A stretch of DNA of 64,000 nt from JBAZWE01 sp041658605. Its GTDB lineage: Bacteria > Actinomycetota > Thermoleophilia > BMS3ABIN01. Both the position numbers and the translations under genes were made by a program. The stretch's first letter is position 1. The number at the start of each line of letters is the position of its first letter. Positions 34,203-43,577 of the stretch are shown one piece after another. The notes beneath the pieces are model-generated. The model had not been told where the DNA came from and searched no databases. It was given only the letters and a program-made list of their open reading frames with translations. The stretch lies in the NCBI GenBank assembly GCA_041658605.1, contig JBAZZU010000009.1:1-64000 (forward strand), in the 5' to 3' direction.

Positions 34203-34269
34203 CCGCAACCCGGCTGGAATTTCACAGGCGCTGAGCGGTATTCAGGGTGAAAGCGGGATTAATCCACGG

Positions 34270-34614
34270 TTAGAACGATGCGGGATGGTCGCTGACGAAC
34301 CTCAGCAGGTCCTGATTTCCTACCAGCACGAGGAAAAGATCGACGGTCAGAGGAGCGAACACCAGTGCCTGGCCGGGCAGCTCGAGCGTCATCCTGGGAA
34401 GATCCGTGCCCAGTTCACAGGCAAGGCTGGCGGCTGAAGACATGGCGGAGGCCGTATGGGCGGCGATGGCCTCCAGATTGCTGTTATCTCCGGTCGAAGC
34501 GACCAGCAGCCCGTCAGCCGAGACGAGCGCCGCCGCCGCGATTCCTTCGATGTCCATGTACGGCGTCAGCACGTTATCCAGAGCGCGCGACGCTGTTCTT
34601 CCGCTATCCGTCAT
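34270..34614 (-). CDS. Roadblock/LC7-domain protein, cotranscribed with parAB
   Basis: 114 residues covering one Roadblock/LC7 fold: helix, then GIAAAALVSADGLLVASTG, AHTASAMSSAASLACEL, TLELPGQALVFAPLT and VDLFLVLVGNQDLLRFV. In bacteria such proteins (MglB type) regulate small GTPases or act as cell-polarity scaffolds. Start ATG overlaps the parB stop as ATGA, so translation is coupled. No MglA-like GTPase lies in the window. Coupling to the chromosome-partition genes suggests a link to segregation or polarity, which is inference. Confidence 0.8.
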   Translation of the reverse strand: MTDSGRTASRALDNVLTPYMDIEGIAAAALVSADGLLVASTGDNSNLEAIAAHTASAMSSAASLACELGTDLPRMTLELPGQALVFAPLTVDLFLVLVGNQDLLRFVSDHPASF

Positions 34615-35513
34615 CGTTCCTTCTCCAGGACTTCTATCAGCTTGTCAAGATCATCCGCGTTTGAGAATTCCATTTCGATTCTTCCTCCCTTCCCGGTCCA
34701 TCTGACCTTGACCGGGAGACGGAAAGCTGAATAAAGAGCGTCAGTCGTCTCGTCCATCAACTCCTGACCTACCGGGAAATTCTGGGGCTCTTTCAATTTG
34801 CTCCGGGGAGCATCCTCCTTTTTCGACAGCTCCTCGGCCTGCCTGACCGACAGTCCTCCCTTGACGATCCTGCGCGCAAGCTTTCGCTGTCGCGTCCTGT
34901 CGGAAACGGAAAGCAGGGCGCGACCATGTCCCTCGGTCAATTTAGCCTGCTCGATCAATTGCTGAACATCATCGGGAAGGTCGAGCAGCCTGATGGTGTT
35001 GGCTACGGCTGAGCGGCTGCGGCCCAGTTTATTGGACAGCATTTCCTGGGTGATACCGTAATCTTCCTGAAGGTTGGCGTAAGCCCTGGCCGTGTCGATC
35101 GGGTTGAGGTCCTCACGGCTGATGTTTTCGATAAGCGCGAGCTCGAGGGACTCCGCGTCCCCGGCTTCCCGGATCAGAGCGGGCACTGTCTCAAGACCGG
35201 CGATCCGCGCCGCGCGCCAGCGTCTTTCTCCGGCCACGAGCTCGTAACCGTCTCCCCGCTTGCGAACAACCACCGGCTGGACCAGGCCGACGGCGCGGAT
35301 CGACTCCGCAAGCTCCTCGAGCGCGTCATCGTCGAAGATCGTACGGGGCTGATGCGGGTTGCCGGTAATTTGACTTAAAGATAATACGTGATACGGTGAC
35401 TCATGCCCGGGCGAAACAGGTGCTTGACCTACAGTATCATCCTTGTTTGTACTTATCAGCGCGGACAGGCCTCGGCCGAGGCCCTTGCTCGCCGGTTTCT
35501 TTTCGTTATTCAC
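34611..35513 (-). CDS. parB: Chromosome-partitioning protein ParB
   Basis: About 300 residues from a GTG at 35513 that overlaps the parA stop (a longer frame exists but has no ribosome site). N-terminal arm KGLGRGLSALI; the CTPase/Box II region GERRWRAARIAGLETVPALIR; helix-turn-helix GITQEMLSNKLGRSRSAVANTIRLL; C-terminal dimerisation region. Binds parS and spreads; the perfect parS inside mnmG lies 3 kb upstream in the same operon. Confidence 0.95.
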   Translation of the reverse strand: MNNEKKPASKGLGRGLSALISTNKDDTVGQAPVSPGHESPYHVLSLSQITGNPHQPRTIFDDDALEELAESIRAVGLVQPVVVRKRGDGYELVAGERRWRAARIAGLETVPALIREAGDAESLELALIENISREDLNPIDTARAYANLQEDYGITQEMLSNKLGRSRSAVANTIRLLDLPDDVQQLIEQAKLTEGHGRALLSVSDRTRQRKLARRIVKGGLSVRQAEELSKKEDAPRSKLKEPQNFPVGQELMDETTDALYSAFRLPVKVRWTGKGGRIEMEFSNADDLDKLIEVLEKER

Positions 35514-36294
35514 GTTCGACCACCTCCGTAGCCAGATCAAAGTAGGCGTCAGAGCCCGCGCAGGTAGGGTCGTAACGCGAAATCGGTTTACCAAAACTCG
35601 GCGCTTCGCTCAACCTGATGTTGCGAGGTATCACGGTCCTGTAGGTAAGCTCGGGGAAATGGGAGCGCACCTCATCGACGACCTGGGTGGAAAGTCTGGT
35701 GCGCGAGTCGAACATGGTCATCAGCAGGCCGGCTATCTGCAGCCCGGGGTTCAGTCCCTGGCGTACAAGCTCGACGGTCTGCAGCAGCTGGCCGAGTCCT
35801 TCCAGGGCGTAATATTCACATTGGACCGGTATTATGAGCTTATCAGCAGCGACAAGCGCGTTAAGTGTTATGAGCCCCAGCGAAGGCGGGCAGTCAACAA
35901 AAATGTAGTCAAAATTGCCCCTGACTGTTGCCAGTGCGTCCGCGAGCACGAACTCCCGGCGCTCGCGTCCGGGCAATTCGACTTCGGCGCCGGCAAGGTC
36001 AGGAGTGGACGGGACGAGAACCAGCTGGTCGACCTGGGTGGGCAGAATAGCCGAGTCAATTGACGCCCCATTGGTAAAGACATCGTAAATAGTGCTGTTA
36101 CCAGCATAATCGTGTATTCCAAGACCATGGGTGGCATTGCATTGGGGGTCAGAATCAACAAGAAGGACCGCCGCGCCAGCCTCAGCCAGGCACACGGCAG
36201 TGTTTACACAGGTGGTAGTCTTGCCGACGCCGCCCTTCTGATTTGCGATGGCGTAGATCTTGCTTAATCCGGATCTTGCGTTTAAATCCTGCAT
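35506..36294 (-). CDS. parA: Chromosome-partitioning ATPase ParA (Soj)
   Basis: 262 residues; deviant Walker A KGGVGKTTTCVN, Walker A' LLVDSDPQCNATHGLG, Walker B DYIFVDCPPSLGLIT. ATP-dependent DNA-bound dimer that moves ParB-parS complexes. It has no N-terminal HTH, so it belongs to the chromosomal Soj type. 32 nt after rsmG and overlapping parB. Confidence 0.95.
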   Translation of the reverse strand: MQDLNARSGLSKIYAIANQKGGVGKTTTCVNTAVCLAEAGAAVLLVDSDPQCNATHGLGIHDYAGNSTIYDVFTNGASIDSAILPTQVDQLVLVPSTPDLAGAEVELPGRERREFVLADALATVRGNFDYIFVDCPPSLGLITLNALVAADKLIIPVQCEYYALEGLGQLLQTVELVRQGLNPGLQIAGLLMTMFDSRTRLSTQVVDEVRSHFPELTYRTVIPRNIRLSEAPSFGKPISRYDPTCAGSDAYFDLATEVVERE

Positions 36295-36326
36295 AAAGGC
36301 AGTCTATCAGAAGCACCGGACGGTGA

Positions 36327-37031
36327 CTAGAAATCGCCGAGCGGCCTTTTTCTGGCTACGCCTGGCCTGCGCGGAAAGCGTTCCGGCGTGGGTGAAGTTT
36401 TGGAAAAAACCCAGATATGGAGGTTCTTTGCGTCGGAATAGGGCTTTACAGACCCGATGCGGACCAGGGTTCCCCCAAGGAGCTCAGCCACCTGACAAGC
36501 CTGTTTTTCATCACCGGGGCTGCGGTCTCCACGCTGCAGCAGCGCCGAACCGCCTGTTTTCAGTAACGGAAAACAATACTCCAGAACCTCCGCTATCGAA
36601 CCGACGGCTCGCGCAAAGGCAATATCGAAAGTAGCTCTCATTTCTGATCGGCCCGCGTCTTCGGCCCGCGAGGCAAGGACAAAGGCGTTGTCGAGCCCAA
36701 GTTTCATTACTGTTTTCTCAATAAACTCGCATTTCTTTCGCCTGGCCTCAATCATGGTGACGTTCAGGGATGGGACCGCGATTGCGAGCGGCAACCCCGG
36801 AAAGCCGGCGCCGCTGCCGATGTCGACCGCAGATTCAGCCGACTTCGTCTCTGGGAAATCGGCAAGGCCGAGACTGTCGCGAAAATGTATCGCTACTATA
36901 TTTGCCGGCTCTGTGACCGCGGTGAGGTTTCTGTCAGACTGCTCTGTAAGCAAATCAAGCAGTTTCTCAAATGAGGCGATCTGCGAAGCGTCAAGGTGGA
37001 AATCGGATCCCAGGGAGGATTGCCAGGTCAT
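36327..37031 (-). CDS. rsmG: 16S rRNA (guanine-527-N7) methyltransferase RsmG
   Basis: 234 residues; SAM-binding VDIGSGAGFPGLPLAI, DNAFVLASRAED and FDIAFARAVGSIAEVLEY are typical of RsmG (GidB). Start ATG overlaps the mnmG stop as ATGA. A basic C-terminal tail (RRPGVARKRPLGDF) extends the usual length by some 20 residues. Confidence 0.94.
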   Translation of the reverse strand: MTWQSSLGSDFHLDASQIASFEKLLDLLTEQSDRNLTAVTEPANIVAIHFRDSLGLADFPETKSAESAVDIGSGAGFPGLPLAIAVPSLNVTMIEARRKKCEFIEKTVMKLGLDNAFVLASRAEDAGRSEMRATFDIAFARAVGSIAEVLEYCFPLLKTGGSALLQRGDRSPGDEKQACQVAELLGGTLVRIGSVKPYSDAKNLHIWVFSKTSPTPERFPRRPGVARKRPLGDF

Positions 37032-38920
37032 CGTCCCGCCGCCTTTATATAAAGGGAAAGCACGGAAATGTCAGATGGAGAAATACCCGCTATACGCGAC
37101 GCCTGGCCCAGGGAGGCAGGCCGCATTCGCGCCAGCTTCTCCAGCGCCTCGTTAGCGATTCCTTTCAGATCGTTAAAAAGGAAATCCTCGGGAATCATCA
37201 TTTCTTCCAGGTAACGCCTTCTATCAATATCTCGCAATTGGCGGACGATATATCCGGCGTATTTTGTTTCTATCTCTGCCCTCAGGACCGTATCCGCTGA
37301 AAAGCGGGAAATATCATGTGGAAGTAGTGGCAGCAGGTCATTGATGCCGATTTCAGGCCGTCGGAGTAGCTGAGAGACCGCCTGTGCTTCAGAAACCGGT
37401 GAACTATCCAGTCCCGCGAGCACGGAATTGGTCCTGTCATCTGGTTGAAGACGGGTTGAATCGAGCAGTTCCAGCAGCAGTTTGAGGTCGGTTTGTGATG
37501 CTCTTATCGATTCCATGTGGGCATCCGGGACTAGACCCAGAGAATTACCGGCAGGGCTGAGGCGGGCGTGGGCATTGTCATGTCTGAGCAGCAGCCGGTA
37601 TTCCGCTCTTGATGTGAACATGCGATAGGGCTCATCGACACCCTTTGTCACAAGGTCATCGATAAGAACACCAATATAGGCTTCATTCCTTCCGAGGACC
37701 AGGGGCTCGTCGTTTCTGGAACTCAGCGCGGCGTTGATTCCAGCCATTAGTCCCTGCGCGGCGGCTTCTTCGTAACCACTGGTTCCATTTATCTGCCCCG
37801 CGAGGAAAAGGCCGGAAATAGCTTTGGTTTCGAGTGAAAGCTTAAGCTGGCTTGGGATTACGTAATCGTATTCGACCGCATAACCGGGACGCATAATGCG
37901 GGCTGTTTCCAGGCCGGGGGTCGCCTTGATGACCTTCTCCTGAACCCAGACGGGCAGACTGGTCGTAAGGCCCTGAAGGTAAAGCTCCTTTGTGCGGCGA
38001 CCTTCAGGCTCGATGAAGATAGGGTGCCTGGGGCGATCCGGGAAGTTCATGACCTTGCGGTCAATCGATGGGCAATACCTCGGGCCCTTTCCGCTGATAG
38101 AGCCGGTTTTGATCGGTGACAAATGGAGGTATTTTCTGATCACCTCGTGGGTATTCTCATTGGTGTATGTCAGGTAACAGGGGATCTGTCCGGTGGAATC
38201 GGCTTCTGAAAAGGGTGAAAAGGTCTGAATGTCCTCATCTCCGGGTTCCTGCTTGAGGCTTGATAGGTCTATCGACCGCGCGTCAATCCGGGGCGGAGTC
38301 GCGGACTGGAAACGCCCTAGTTCGATTCCATTCGCTGAAAGGCTCGTAGAAAGTCCGATTGCCGGTGGTTCTCCCATACGGCCGGCGGGGAAACGCATTT
38401 CGCCTACGACTATCTTTCCATTAAGAAAGGTCCCGCAGGCAAGAACGACAGAGCGGCACTGGATACTGCTCCCATCTGTCAGCTCGATACCCCTCAATGT
38501 TTCACGTGAAACATTGAGGCCTGCCACCTGCCCTTCGAGGATCCTCAGGTTCGGTTCTGAGGCGAGTGCCCGCTTCATATTGTCTTCATAGACCTTTTTG
38601 TCTGCCTGGGCGCGAAGCGCCCTGACAGCGGGGCCTTTGCTCGTGTTGAGCATTTTCATCTGTATGAAAGAACGGTCGGTGTTGCGGCCCTGCTCACCGC
38701 CGAGCGCATCTATCTCGCGAGTGAGTTGTCCTTTCCCAACCCCGCCAATCGCGGGGTTGCACGGCATCAGGGCTATCTTTTCAAGGCTTAGAGTCAACAG
38801 GAGGGCAGAGCACCCCATTCGCGCGGCCGCCAGGGCCGCCTCGCAACCAGCATGCCCGCCGCCAACGATGATCACATCGATTGAGCCAAGGCTATTTTTA
38901 GATTCGTCACTCTGATTCAT
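37028..38920 (-). CDS. mnmG: tRNA-U34 carboxymethylaminomethyl modification enzyme MnmG (GidA)
   Basis: 630 residues; FAD-binding DVIIVGGGHAGCEAALAAARMG, PCNPAIGGVGKGQLTREIDALGG, and C-terminal helical domain ending in SPSDISVLSLYIKA. With MnmE it installs cmnm5 at wobble U34. The codons for LNVSRETLRG, about residues 132-141, coincide with a perfect parS site. Full-length with all motifs, unlike the paralogue upstream. Confidence 0.96.
   Translation of the reverse strand: MNQSDESKNSLGSIDVIIVGGGHAGCEAALAAARMGCSALLLTLSLEKIALMPCNPAIGGVGKGQLTREIDALGGEQGRNTDRSFIQMKMLNTSKGPAVRALRAQADKKVYEDNMKRALASEPNLRILEGQVAGLNVSRETLRGIELTDGSSIQCRSVVLACGTFLNGKIVVGEMRFPAGRMGEPPAIGLSTSLSANGIELGRFQSATPPRIDARSIDLSSLKQEPGDEDIQTFSPFSEADSTGQIPCYLTYTNENTHEVIRKYLHLSPIKTGSISGKGPRYCPSIDRKVMNFPDRPRHPIFIEPEGRRTKELYLQGLTTSLPVWVQEKVIKATPGLETARIMRPGYAVEYDYVIPSQLKLSLETKAISGLFLAGQINGTSGYEEAAAQGLMAGINAALSSRNDEPLVLGRNEAYIGVLIDDLVTKGVDEPYRMFTSRAEYRLLLRHDNAHARLSPAGNSLGLVPDAHMESIRASQTDLKLLLELLDSTRLQPDDRTNSVLAGLDSSPVSEAQAVSQLLRRPEIGINDLLPLLPHDISRFSADTVLRAEIETKYAGYIVRQLRDIDRRRYLEEMMIPEDFLFNDLKGIANEALEKLARMRPASLGQASRIAGISPSDISVLSLYIKAAGR
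38492..38519. other. parS: parS centromere site inside mnmG
   Basis: The 16-bp core TGTTTCACGTGAAACA at 38498-38513 is the exact universal parS consensus; matching flanks make a 28-bp perfect palindrome. It encodes NVSRET in MnmG, as in other bacteria where parS sits in gidA. It marks the region as close to the chromosome origin and is the expected loading site of the ParB encoded 3 kb away. No second parS was found in the window. Confidence 0.97.
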
Positions 38921-38944
38921 TGCTGCTGTTCCTGATTTATTTTT

Positions 38945-40021
38945 TTAGCAACCTGGATCATCTGTCCTGACAGTTACAGGTCGCGATTTCTGATCGGTGA
39001 TCCGCTGGCAGAGTTTCTTAACAAATTTAGTATCAGTTATCAAAACACCGGGGTCATGCCCGCTCTGTCGCGCGGCTGCTCCCCTGCCGGCCAGCAGGCC
39101 AAGAGTCGCCGCCTCGAGATAGTTACAGCTGCCTGCAGCGCGCCCAGCAATAAAAAGGCCCGGATTTGCCCGCGACTCCAGGTTCGCGTCTACCTGGTCA
39201 GCGGCAAGCACATGGTGGTAGACGGAATAGGAGGGCCGTGTGATCCAGGCGTCCGAAAGCCCCGCATGTTCTCGCAGCAGTCGCAGCTGGTTTTCGCGGT
39301 TGCCTCGCGACTCCAAACCATAGCCAAGTATCTCACCAAGCTGCCGGCCATCCAGGAGGAGGCGAAGGCCGTTACTTGACCAGTAATCATTATTTTGGTC
39401 TATAGTGCGGCAGTCCAGATCGGGCATTGTGCCCGCCCATACCTCGATCATCTGTAATCCCGCTATTTGCAGGCAATTTGTCAGCGCGTTGGCGGGTATT
39501 TCACCGATTCGCCCACCGGGAACGACCGCTCCTCCATCGTCGACTCTGGCCTTAAGGAATGTGCCAGCCGTGATGACGACGGCCGCGGCGGAAAAACGTT
39601 CCCCCAGTTTTGTGCCGACCATCCAGCCATCCGCGGAAGGCTCCAGCGAAGTTACCAGCGCCTGCCTTGATTCCAGGCCAGCCTCATTTTCCAGCATCTC
39701 CTTGTAGGCCAGCCCGAGCAGGCGCCTGTCGACAGATAGCCTCCCTTCCGGCTCGCTGTCTATGACAACCCCGTCCAGGGCGAGCGCATCCGGGAGCCTG
39801 CCGCCCAGTGCGGACATTTCCTTAAACAGCGAAACGCGAGGATCGCCCGGTCCATCGATCAGAGAGGGAGTCGCCGGCGGATAGCCGGCCATGTCGAGAT
39901 TAATGGTGAGGCAAAGGGTGTGCGCTCCAGCCCCGGCGGCGGCCATGGATGCTTCACAACCAGCCGGCCCGGCGCCAATAACAATCACATCGTATGCAGG
40001 AATGTCGATCGCGTCATTCAC
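38945..40021 (-). CDS. Truncated MnmG/GidA-like FAD protein (paralogue)
   Basis: 358 residues. Clear GidA homology in the FAD domain (YDVIVIGAGPAGCEASMAAAGAGAHTLCLTINLDM) and further on (VVITAGTFLKARVDDGGAVVPGGRIGEIPANALTNCL; GLFIAGRAAGSCNYLEAATLGLLAGRGAA), but lacking the NPAIGGxGK loop (here ATPSLIDGPGDP), much of the insertion domain and the entire C-terminal helical region that binds MnmE and tRNA. It lies between mnmE and mnmG in the same operon, 17 nt after mnmE. Not a plain decayed duplicate: the frame is intact. A role as a regulatory or alternative partner is possible but unproven. Confidence 0.8.
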   Translation of the reverse strand: MNDAIDIPAYDVIVIGAGPAGCEASMAAAGAGAHTLCLTINLDMAGYPPATPSLIDGPGDPRVSLFKEMSALGGRLPDALALDGVVIDSEPEGRLSVDRRLLGLAYKEMLENEAGLESRQALVTSLEPSADGWMVGTKLGERFSAAAVVITAGTFLKARVDDGGAVVPGGRIGEIPANALTNCLQIAGLQMIEVWAGTMPDLDCRTIDQNNDYWSSNGLRLLLDGRQLGEILGYGLESRGNRENQLRLLREHAGLSDAWITRPSYSVYHHVLAADQVDANLESRANPGLFIAGRAAGSCNYLEAATLGLLAGRGAAARQSGHDPGVLITDTKFVKKLCQRITDQKSRPVTVRTDDPGC

Positions 40022-40038
40022 AAAAAAACCGCGGGCTC

Positions 40039-41421
40039 TTATTTGCCGATGCAGAATTCATGGAAGATCACGTCCAGGAGCTCCTCGACGAATTCCTCGC
40101 CCGTGATTTCGCCCAGTGACGCCAGAGCGTCGCGCAACTCCTCGGCGATGATCTCTTCTCCCAGCCCCACTCTGAGGCCCTGTCTTGCGAGAGCCAGCGA
40201 TTCGGCTGCGCCCTCAAGAAGACCTCGATGGCGCTCGTGCGTGATTATCGGGCCCTCCAGTGGCGGCAACGTACCGCCGAGAACCTTCGAGGCGATTCTT
40301 TCCTTGAGGTCCTTCAGCCCCTGCCGGGTCATGGCCGAGATGACAACAGGGCGTGAGGGAAGAAGTCCCTGGTTGAAGCTCGGGGTGCGCCCCCTGAACC
40401 TGTCGGCCTTGTTGATGACGTATATCGCTTTTTCGGCGGGGACGGAGGTTATCAGCGCCCGGTCGTGATCGTCTTCCCGCTCGCTGCCGTCAAATAAACA
40501 GAGAACAAGGTCCGCCTCGTTCACGGCGCGGCGGCTGCGTTCCATCCCTATCTGTTCGACCTCATCGTTCGAGGGTCTCAGGCCGGCCGTGTCGATTAGC
40601 TGCAGGGGGATGCCCTCAACGTTGATGATCTCTTCGATCGTGTCCCGCGTAGTGCCAGGCACTTCGGTGACTATGGCTCTTTCGCGCATCAACAGGGAGT
40701 TCAGCAGGCTCGATTTACCCACATTCGGCTTGCCGACGATCGCTGTTCGTACGCCCTCGCTGAGAACTCTTCCCACGAACGCCGAATCTATCAGCTCCCG
40801 GAGTCTGGTCTCGACCTGCTCAAGCCGCCCGTCGAGTTCAGCCCTGTCCAGTTCTTCCACATCCTCATCCGAAAAGTCGATCTGCGCCTCCGTGGACGCG
40901 AGCAGGACCAGCAGAGCGCGGCGGATCTCCCCGATCTCCTCTGAAAGAGTTCCCTCAAGCTGGGCGAGCGCGACCTTGAGCCCCGCCTCGGTCTTGGCGG
41001 ATATTATCTGCGCGACGCTCTCCGCCTGGGCCAGGTCGATGCGTCCGTTCAGAAACGCGCGGCGGGTGAAATCCCCGGGGCGAGCCAGTTCGGCGCCATG
41101 TCTTAAAAAGAGCGAGAGTATATTACGCTGGGCGATCGGCCCGCCGTGGCAGTTGATCTCGACGATGTTCTCGCGCGTATATGTGCCGGGAGCCCGCATC
41201 ACGCCTGCCAGCACTTCATCGATACGGACGCCGTTTTCAGGGTCGCCGATTATGCCGTAGTGGAGCGTGTGGGAGTCCGATTCGGATAACTTCCTGCCGC
41301 TGCGTGAACGGAAAACCCGGTCACAGATGGCAATCGATTCGGAACCGGTCATGCGCACGATGCCGATGGCGCCCGCACCGAGCGGCGTTGAAATGGCGGC
41401 TATTGTCGGAAAGTCATGCAC
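40039..41421 (-). CDS. mnmE: tRNA modification GTPase MnmE
   Basis: 460 residues. N-terminal tetrahydrofolate-binding domain (FPTIAAISTPLGAGAIGIVRMTGSES), G domain with G1 GKPNVGKSSLLN, G3 DTAGL and G4 NKAD, and the C-terminal FCIGK with the catalytic Cys. Partner of MnmG in wobble-U34 modification. First gene of the operon; divergent from DUF255 gene across 300 nt. Confidence 0.96.
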   Translation of the reverse strand: MHDFPTIAAISTPLGAGAIGIVRMTGSESIAICDRVFRSRSGRKLSESDSHTLHYGIIGDPENGVRIDEVLAGVMRAPGTYTRENIVEINCHGGPIAQRNILSLFLRHGAELARPGDFTRRAFLNGRIDLAQAESVAQIISAKTEAGLKVALAQLEGTLSEEIGEIRRALLVLLASTEAQIDFSDEDVEELDRAELDGRLEQVETRLRELIDSAFVGRVLSEGVRTAIVGKPNVGKSSLLNSLLMRERAIVTEVPGTTRDTIEEIINVEGIPLQLIDTAGLRPSNDEVEQIGMERSRRAVNEADLVLCLFDGSEREDDHDRALITSVPAEKAIYVINKADRFRGRTPSFNQGLLPSRPVVISAMTRQGLKDLKERIASKVLGGTLPPLEGPIITHERHRGLLEGAAESLALARQGLRVGLGEEIIAEELRDALASLGEITGEEFVEELLDVIFHEFCIGK

Positions 41422-41721
41422 GAAGCGTATTATATCAGCGCAGGCCGGTCGCCTGATGCCGGGAGCTGAGCATCGGACATTCGCGCGCGCGAAAGCTGCT
41501 GTGTCCCGAAAGGTTGGCCGGGCCGCGTTTTTTAAAGTAAATTATCCTGATCCGAAGACAGGGCGGGGATGGCCTCCGTCCGCACGGCCTGATCAAAGCC
41601 GGCGGGCGCCGTGGATATACGCGGCCCGCAAGCGTTGCATCCCGGTCCCGGAAACGATTAACAACTCAGGTAATAGGTTAATATACCCATTACGATTCAC
41701 GGCTCCCAAGGGGGAATCATT
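41422..41721. other. Divergent intergenic region between mnmE and the DUF255 gene
   Basis: 300 nt that must hold promoters for the mnmE-parB operon and the DUF255 gene. No gene, tRNA or DnaA-box cluster is recognised; so the origin, which is often near this operon, is not visibly here. AT-rich elements near 41645-41690 (TAATAGGTTAATATACC) could be the DUF255 promoter. Confidence 0.4.
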
Positions 41722-43524
41722 TTGGCGGAAAACAGTAAAGAACAAAAAGGATCCTTTCATTTCTCTCCCCGACCCAACCGGGCGGCCCAGATCGACTGGC
41801 AGGAATGGGGCGAGGAAGCTTTCAGGCGCTCACTCAATGAGGGAAAGCCGGTGCTTCTTTCCATCTCCGCGGTCTGGTGCCACTGGTGCCACGTCATGGA
41901 TGAGACCAGCTTCTCGGACGACGAGGTCATCCGGCTCATCAATGAACATTACATCCCGGTCAGAGTCGACAACGACCGCAGGCCGGACATAAACCAGCGC
42001 TACAACCAGGGTGGCTGGCCCACGGTCGCGATGCTCACCGCCGAAGGCGAGGTCATCACCGGCGTGACGTACCTGGAACCCGAGACGATGAGGAAGATGC
42101 TCAATGACATCTCTGGCCTCTATAGCAACAACAAGGCGGAGATAGACGAGGCCATAAAAAAGATCCAGGCCCAGCGGGCCGAGTTTGAGAGTCCGGTGCC
42201 AGGCGAAATGAGCCAGGCGATCATGGCCCATGTCCTTGAAGTGGCGGGTGACGTCTACGACAAGGAGATGGGCGGATTTGGCGCGCTGGCGAAATTCCCG
42301 TACGTCAATGTATTGAACCTGATCCTGACTGTGCTGTCGGAAGGGACTATCGGCGAGCTGGAAGTGATGCTCACCACAACACTCGACGCCATGGCCGCGG
42401 GCGGCATGTACGATCAGCTCGAAGGCGGGTTCTTCCGCTACTCGACCAACCGCGACTGGTCGGTCCCGCATTACGAGAAGATGCTCGAGGACAACGCCGG
42501 TTTGCTGGCGGTCTATGCCGAGGCTTCCCGCATCCTTGAATCCGCTGAATATGAACGGGTGGCCCGCGATGTCTACAGGTTCATGGATACGGTGATGCTG
42601 AACGGCGAAACCGGAGTCTTCGGCGGCAGCCAGGACGCGGACGAAGTTTATTACAGCCTTGATGAACCGGCCCGTGAAAAGCACGGAGCGCCCCATGTGG
42701 ATCCGACGATATATGCCGGATGGAATGCCGCGGCGGCGTCTTCTGTTTTGAGGTGCTTCCAGATTTTTGGTGATCAAGGATTTCGCGCCCGGGCGGTCGG
42801 TGTGCTCGATTATATCTGGGACAACATGTGGGACGCGAAGCTCGGCGTCTACCGTTTTCATGACGGCGGGCCACAGGTGCCGGGCCTTCTGGCCGACACG
42901 GCCCTTCTGGCGACCGCCTGTCTGGATGCATATGAATCCGGGGCCGGTGAAATCTGGCTGAGCAGATCTACGGCAGCGGCCGCCTGGATGCTGGCAAATC
43001 TGGAGGATGGATCAGCTGGCGGTTTTTATGATTGCGGGGCCGTGCCCGGCGACAGCGGCCTGTTCCCGGTGAGGGTGAAACCGCCGGTGGAAAACAGTCA
43101 GGCGGCGTCTGTGCTGATCCGTCTTCGACAGAACACGGGCCAGGTTCGTTTCGGCGATGCGGCCGAGCGGGCCTTATCGTTCTTTTCCGGCAGCTACAAG
43201 GAGCTGGGGCTGTTTTCCGCGGAATACGCGATTGCCGTGCAGCGTCTGCTCGAACCGGCTGTGCGCGTAACGATCGCCGGTCCTCCGGGCGATAGCGGTA
43301 CAGACGAGATGATCAGGGCCGCCCACAGGGCACGCGTACCGTTTCGTTCCATCGAGGTCCTTGATCCGGAGATACACGGGGAGGAGCTTGACGCGACGGG
43401 ATACGGGTACGCCGGAAAGCCCATCGCATACATCTGCATCGGCGCCAGCTGTCAGCCCCCGGTAACCGAACCGGAAGAACTACCCGGCAGGCTGGAAGCG
43501 GGCTGGGCGAGCGCAAACCGCTGA
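41722..43524 (+). CDS. DUF255/thioredoxin-domain protein (YyaL/SPATA20-like)
   Basis: 600 residues. N-terminal thioredoxin-like region with KPVLLSISAVWCHWCHVMDETSF (Cys-x-x-Cys, residues about 55-62) followed by a long six-hairpin glycosidase-like alpha-toroid (GGFFRYSTNRDWSVPHYEKMLEDNAGLL, GSQDADEVYYSLDE). Homologues are 600-700 residues in all domains of life, and their role is not settled. TTG start with AAGGGGG 8 nt upstream. It lacks some 30-60 residues at the N terminus compared with the longest homologues. Confidence 0.9.
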   Translation: MAENSKEQKGSFHFSPRPNRAAQIDWQEWGEEAFRRSLNEGKPVLLSISAVWCHWCHVMDETSFSDDEVIRLINEHYIPVRVDNDRRPDINQRYNQGGWPTVAMLTAEGEVITGVTYLEPETMRKMLNDISGLYSNNKAEIDEAIKKIQAQRAEFESPVPGEMSQAIMAHVLEVAGDVYDKEMGGFGALAKFPYVNVLNLILTVLSEGTIGELEVMLTTTLDAMAAGGMYDQLEGGFFRYSTNRDWSVPHYEKMLEDNAGLLAVYAEASRILESAEYERVARDVYRFMDTVMLNGETGVFGGSQDADEVYYSLDEPAREKHGAPHVDPTIYAGWNAAAASSVLRCFQIFGDQGFRARAVGVLDYIWDNMWDAKLGVYRFHDGGPQVPGLLADTALLATACLDAYESGAGEIWLSRSTAAAAWMLANLEDGSAGGFYDCGAVPGDSGLFPVRVKPPVENSQAASVLIRLRQNTGQVRFGDAAERALSFFSGSYKELGLFSAEYAIAVQRLLEPAVRVTIAGPPGDSGTDEMIRAAHRARVPFRSIEVLDPEIHGEELDATGYGYAGKPIAYICIGASCQPPVTEPEELPGRLEAGWASANR

Positions 43525-43577
43525 GGCAGGATCCAGGTCTTATATGGGACGGCGTGTTTTTTTGAAGGAGACAGGTC

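Noticed and set aside
41422..41721. oriC next to the mnmE-parB operon
   Set aside because: No cluster of TTATCCACA-like DnaA boxes and no dnaA/dnaN in the window. Only parS points to origin proximity.
41830..42861. Minus-strand frame of 343 codons opposite the DUF255 gene
   Set aside because: DUF255 motifs are clear on the plus strand; His/Arg/Val-rich shadow.
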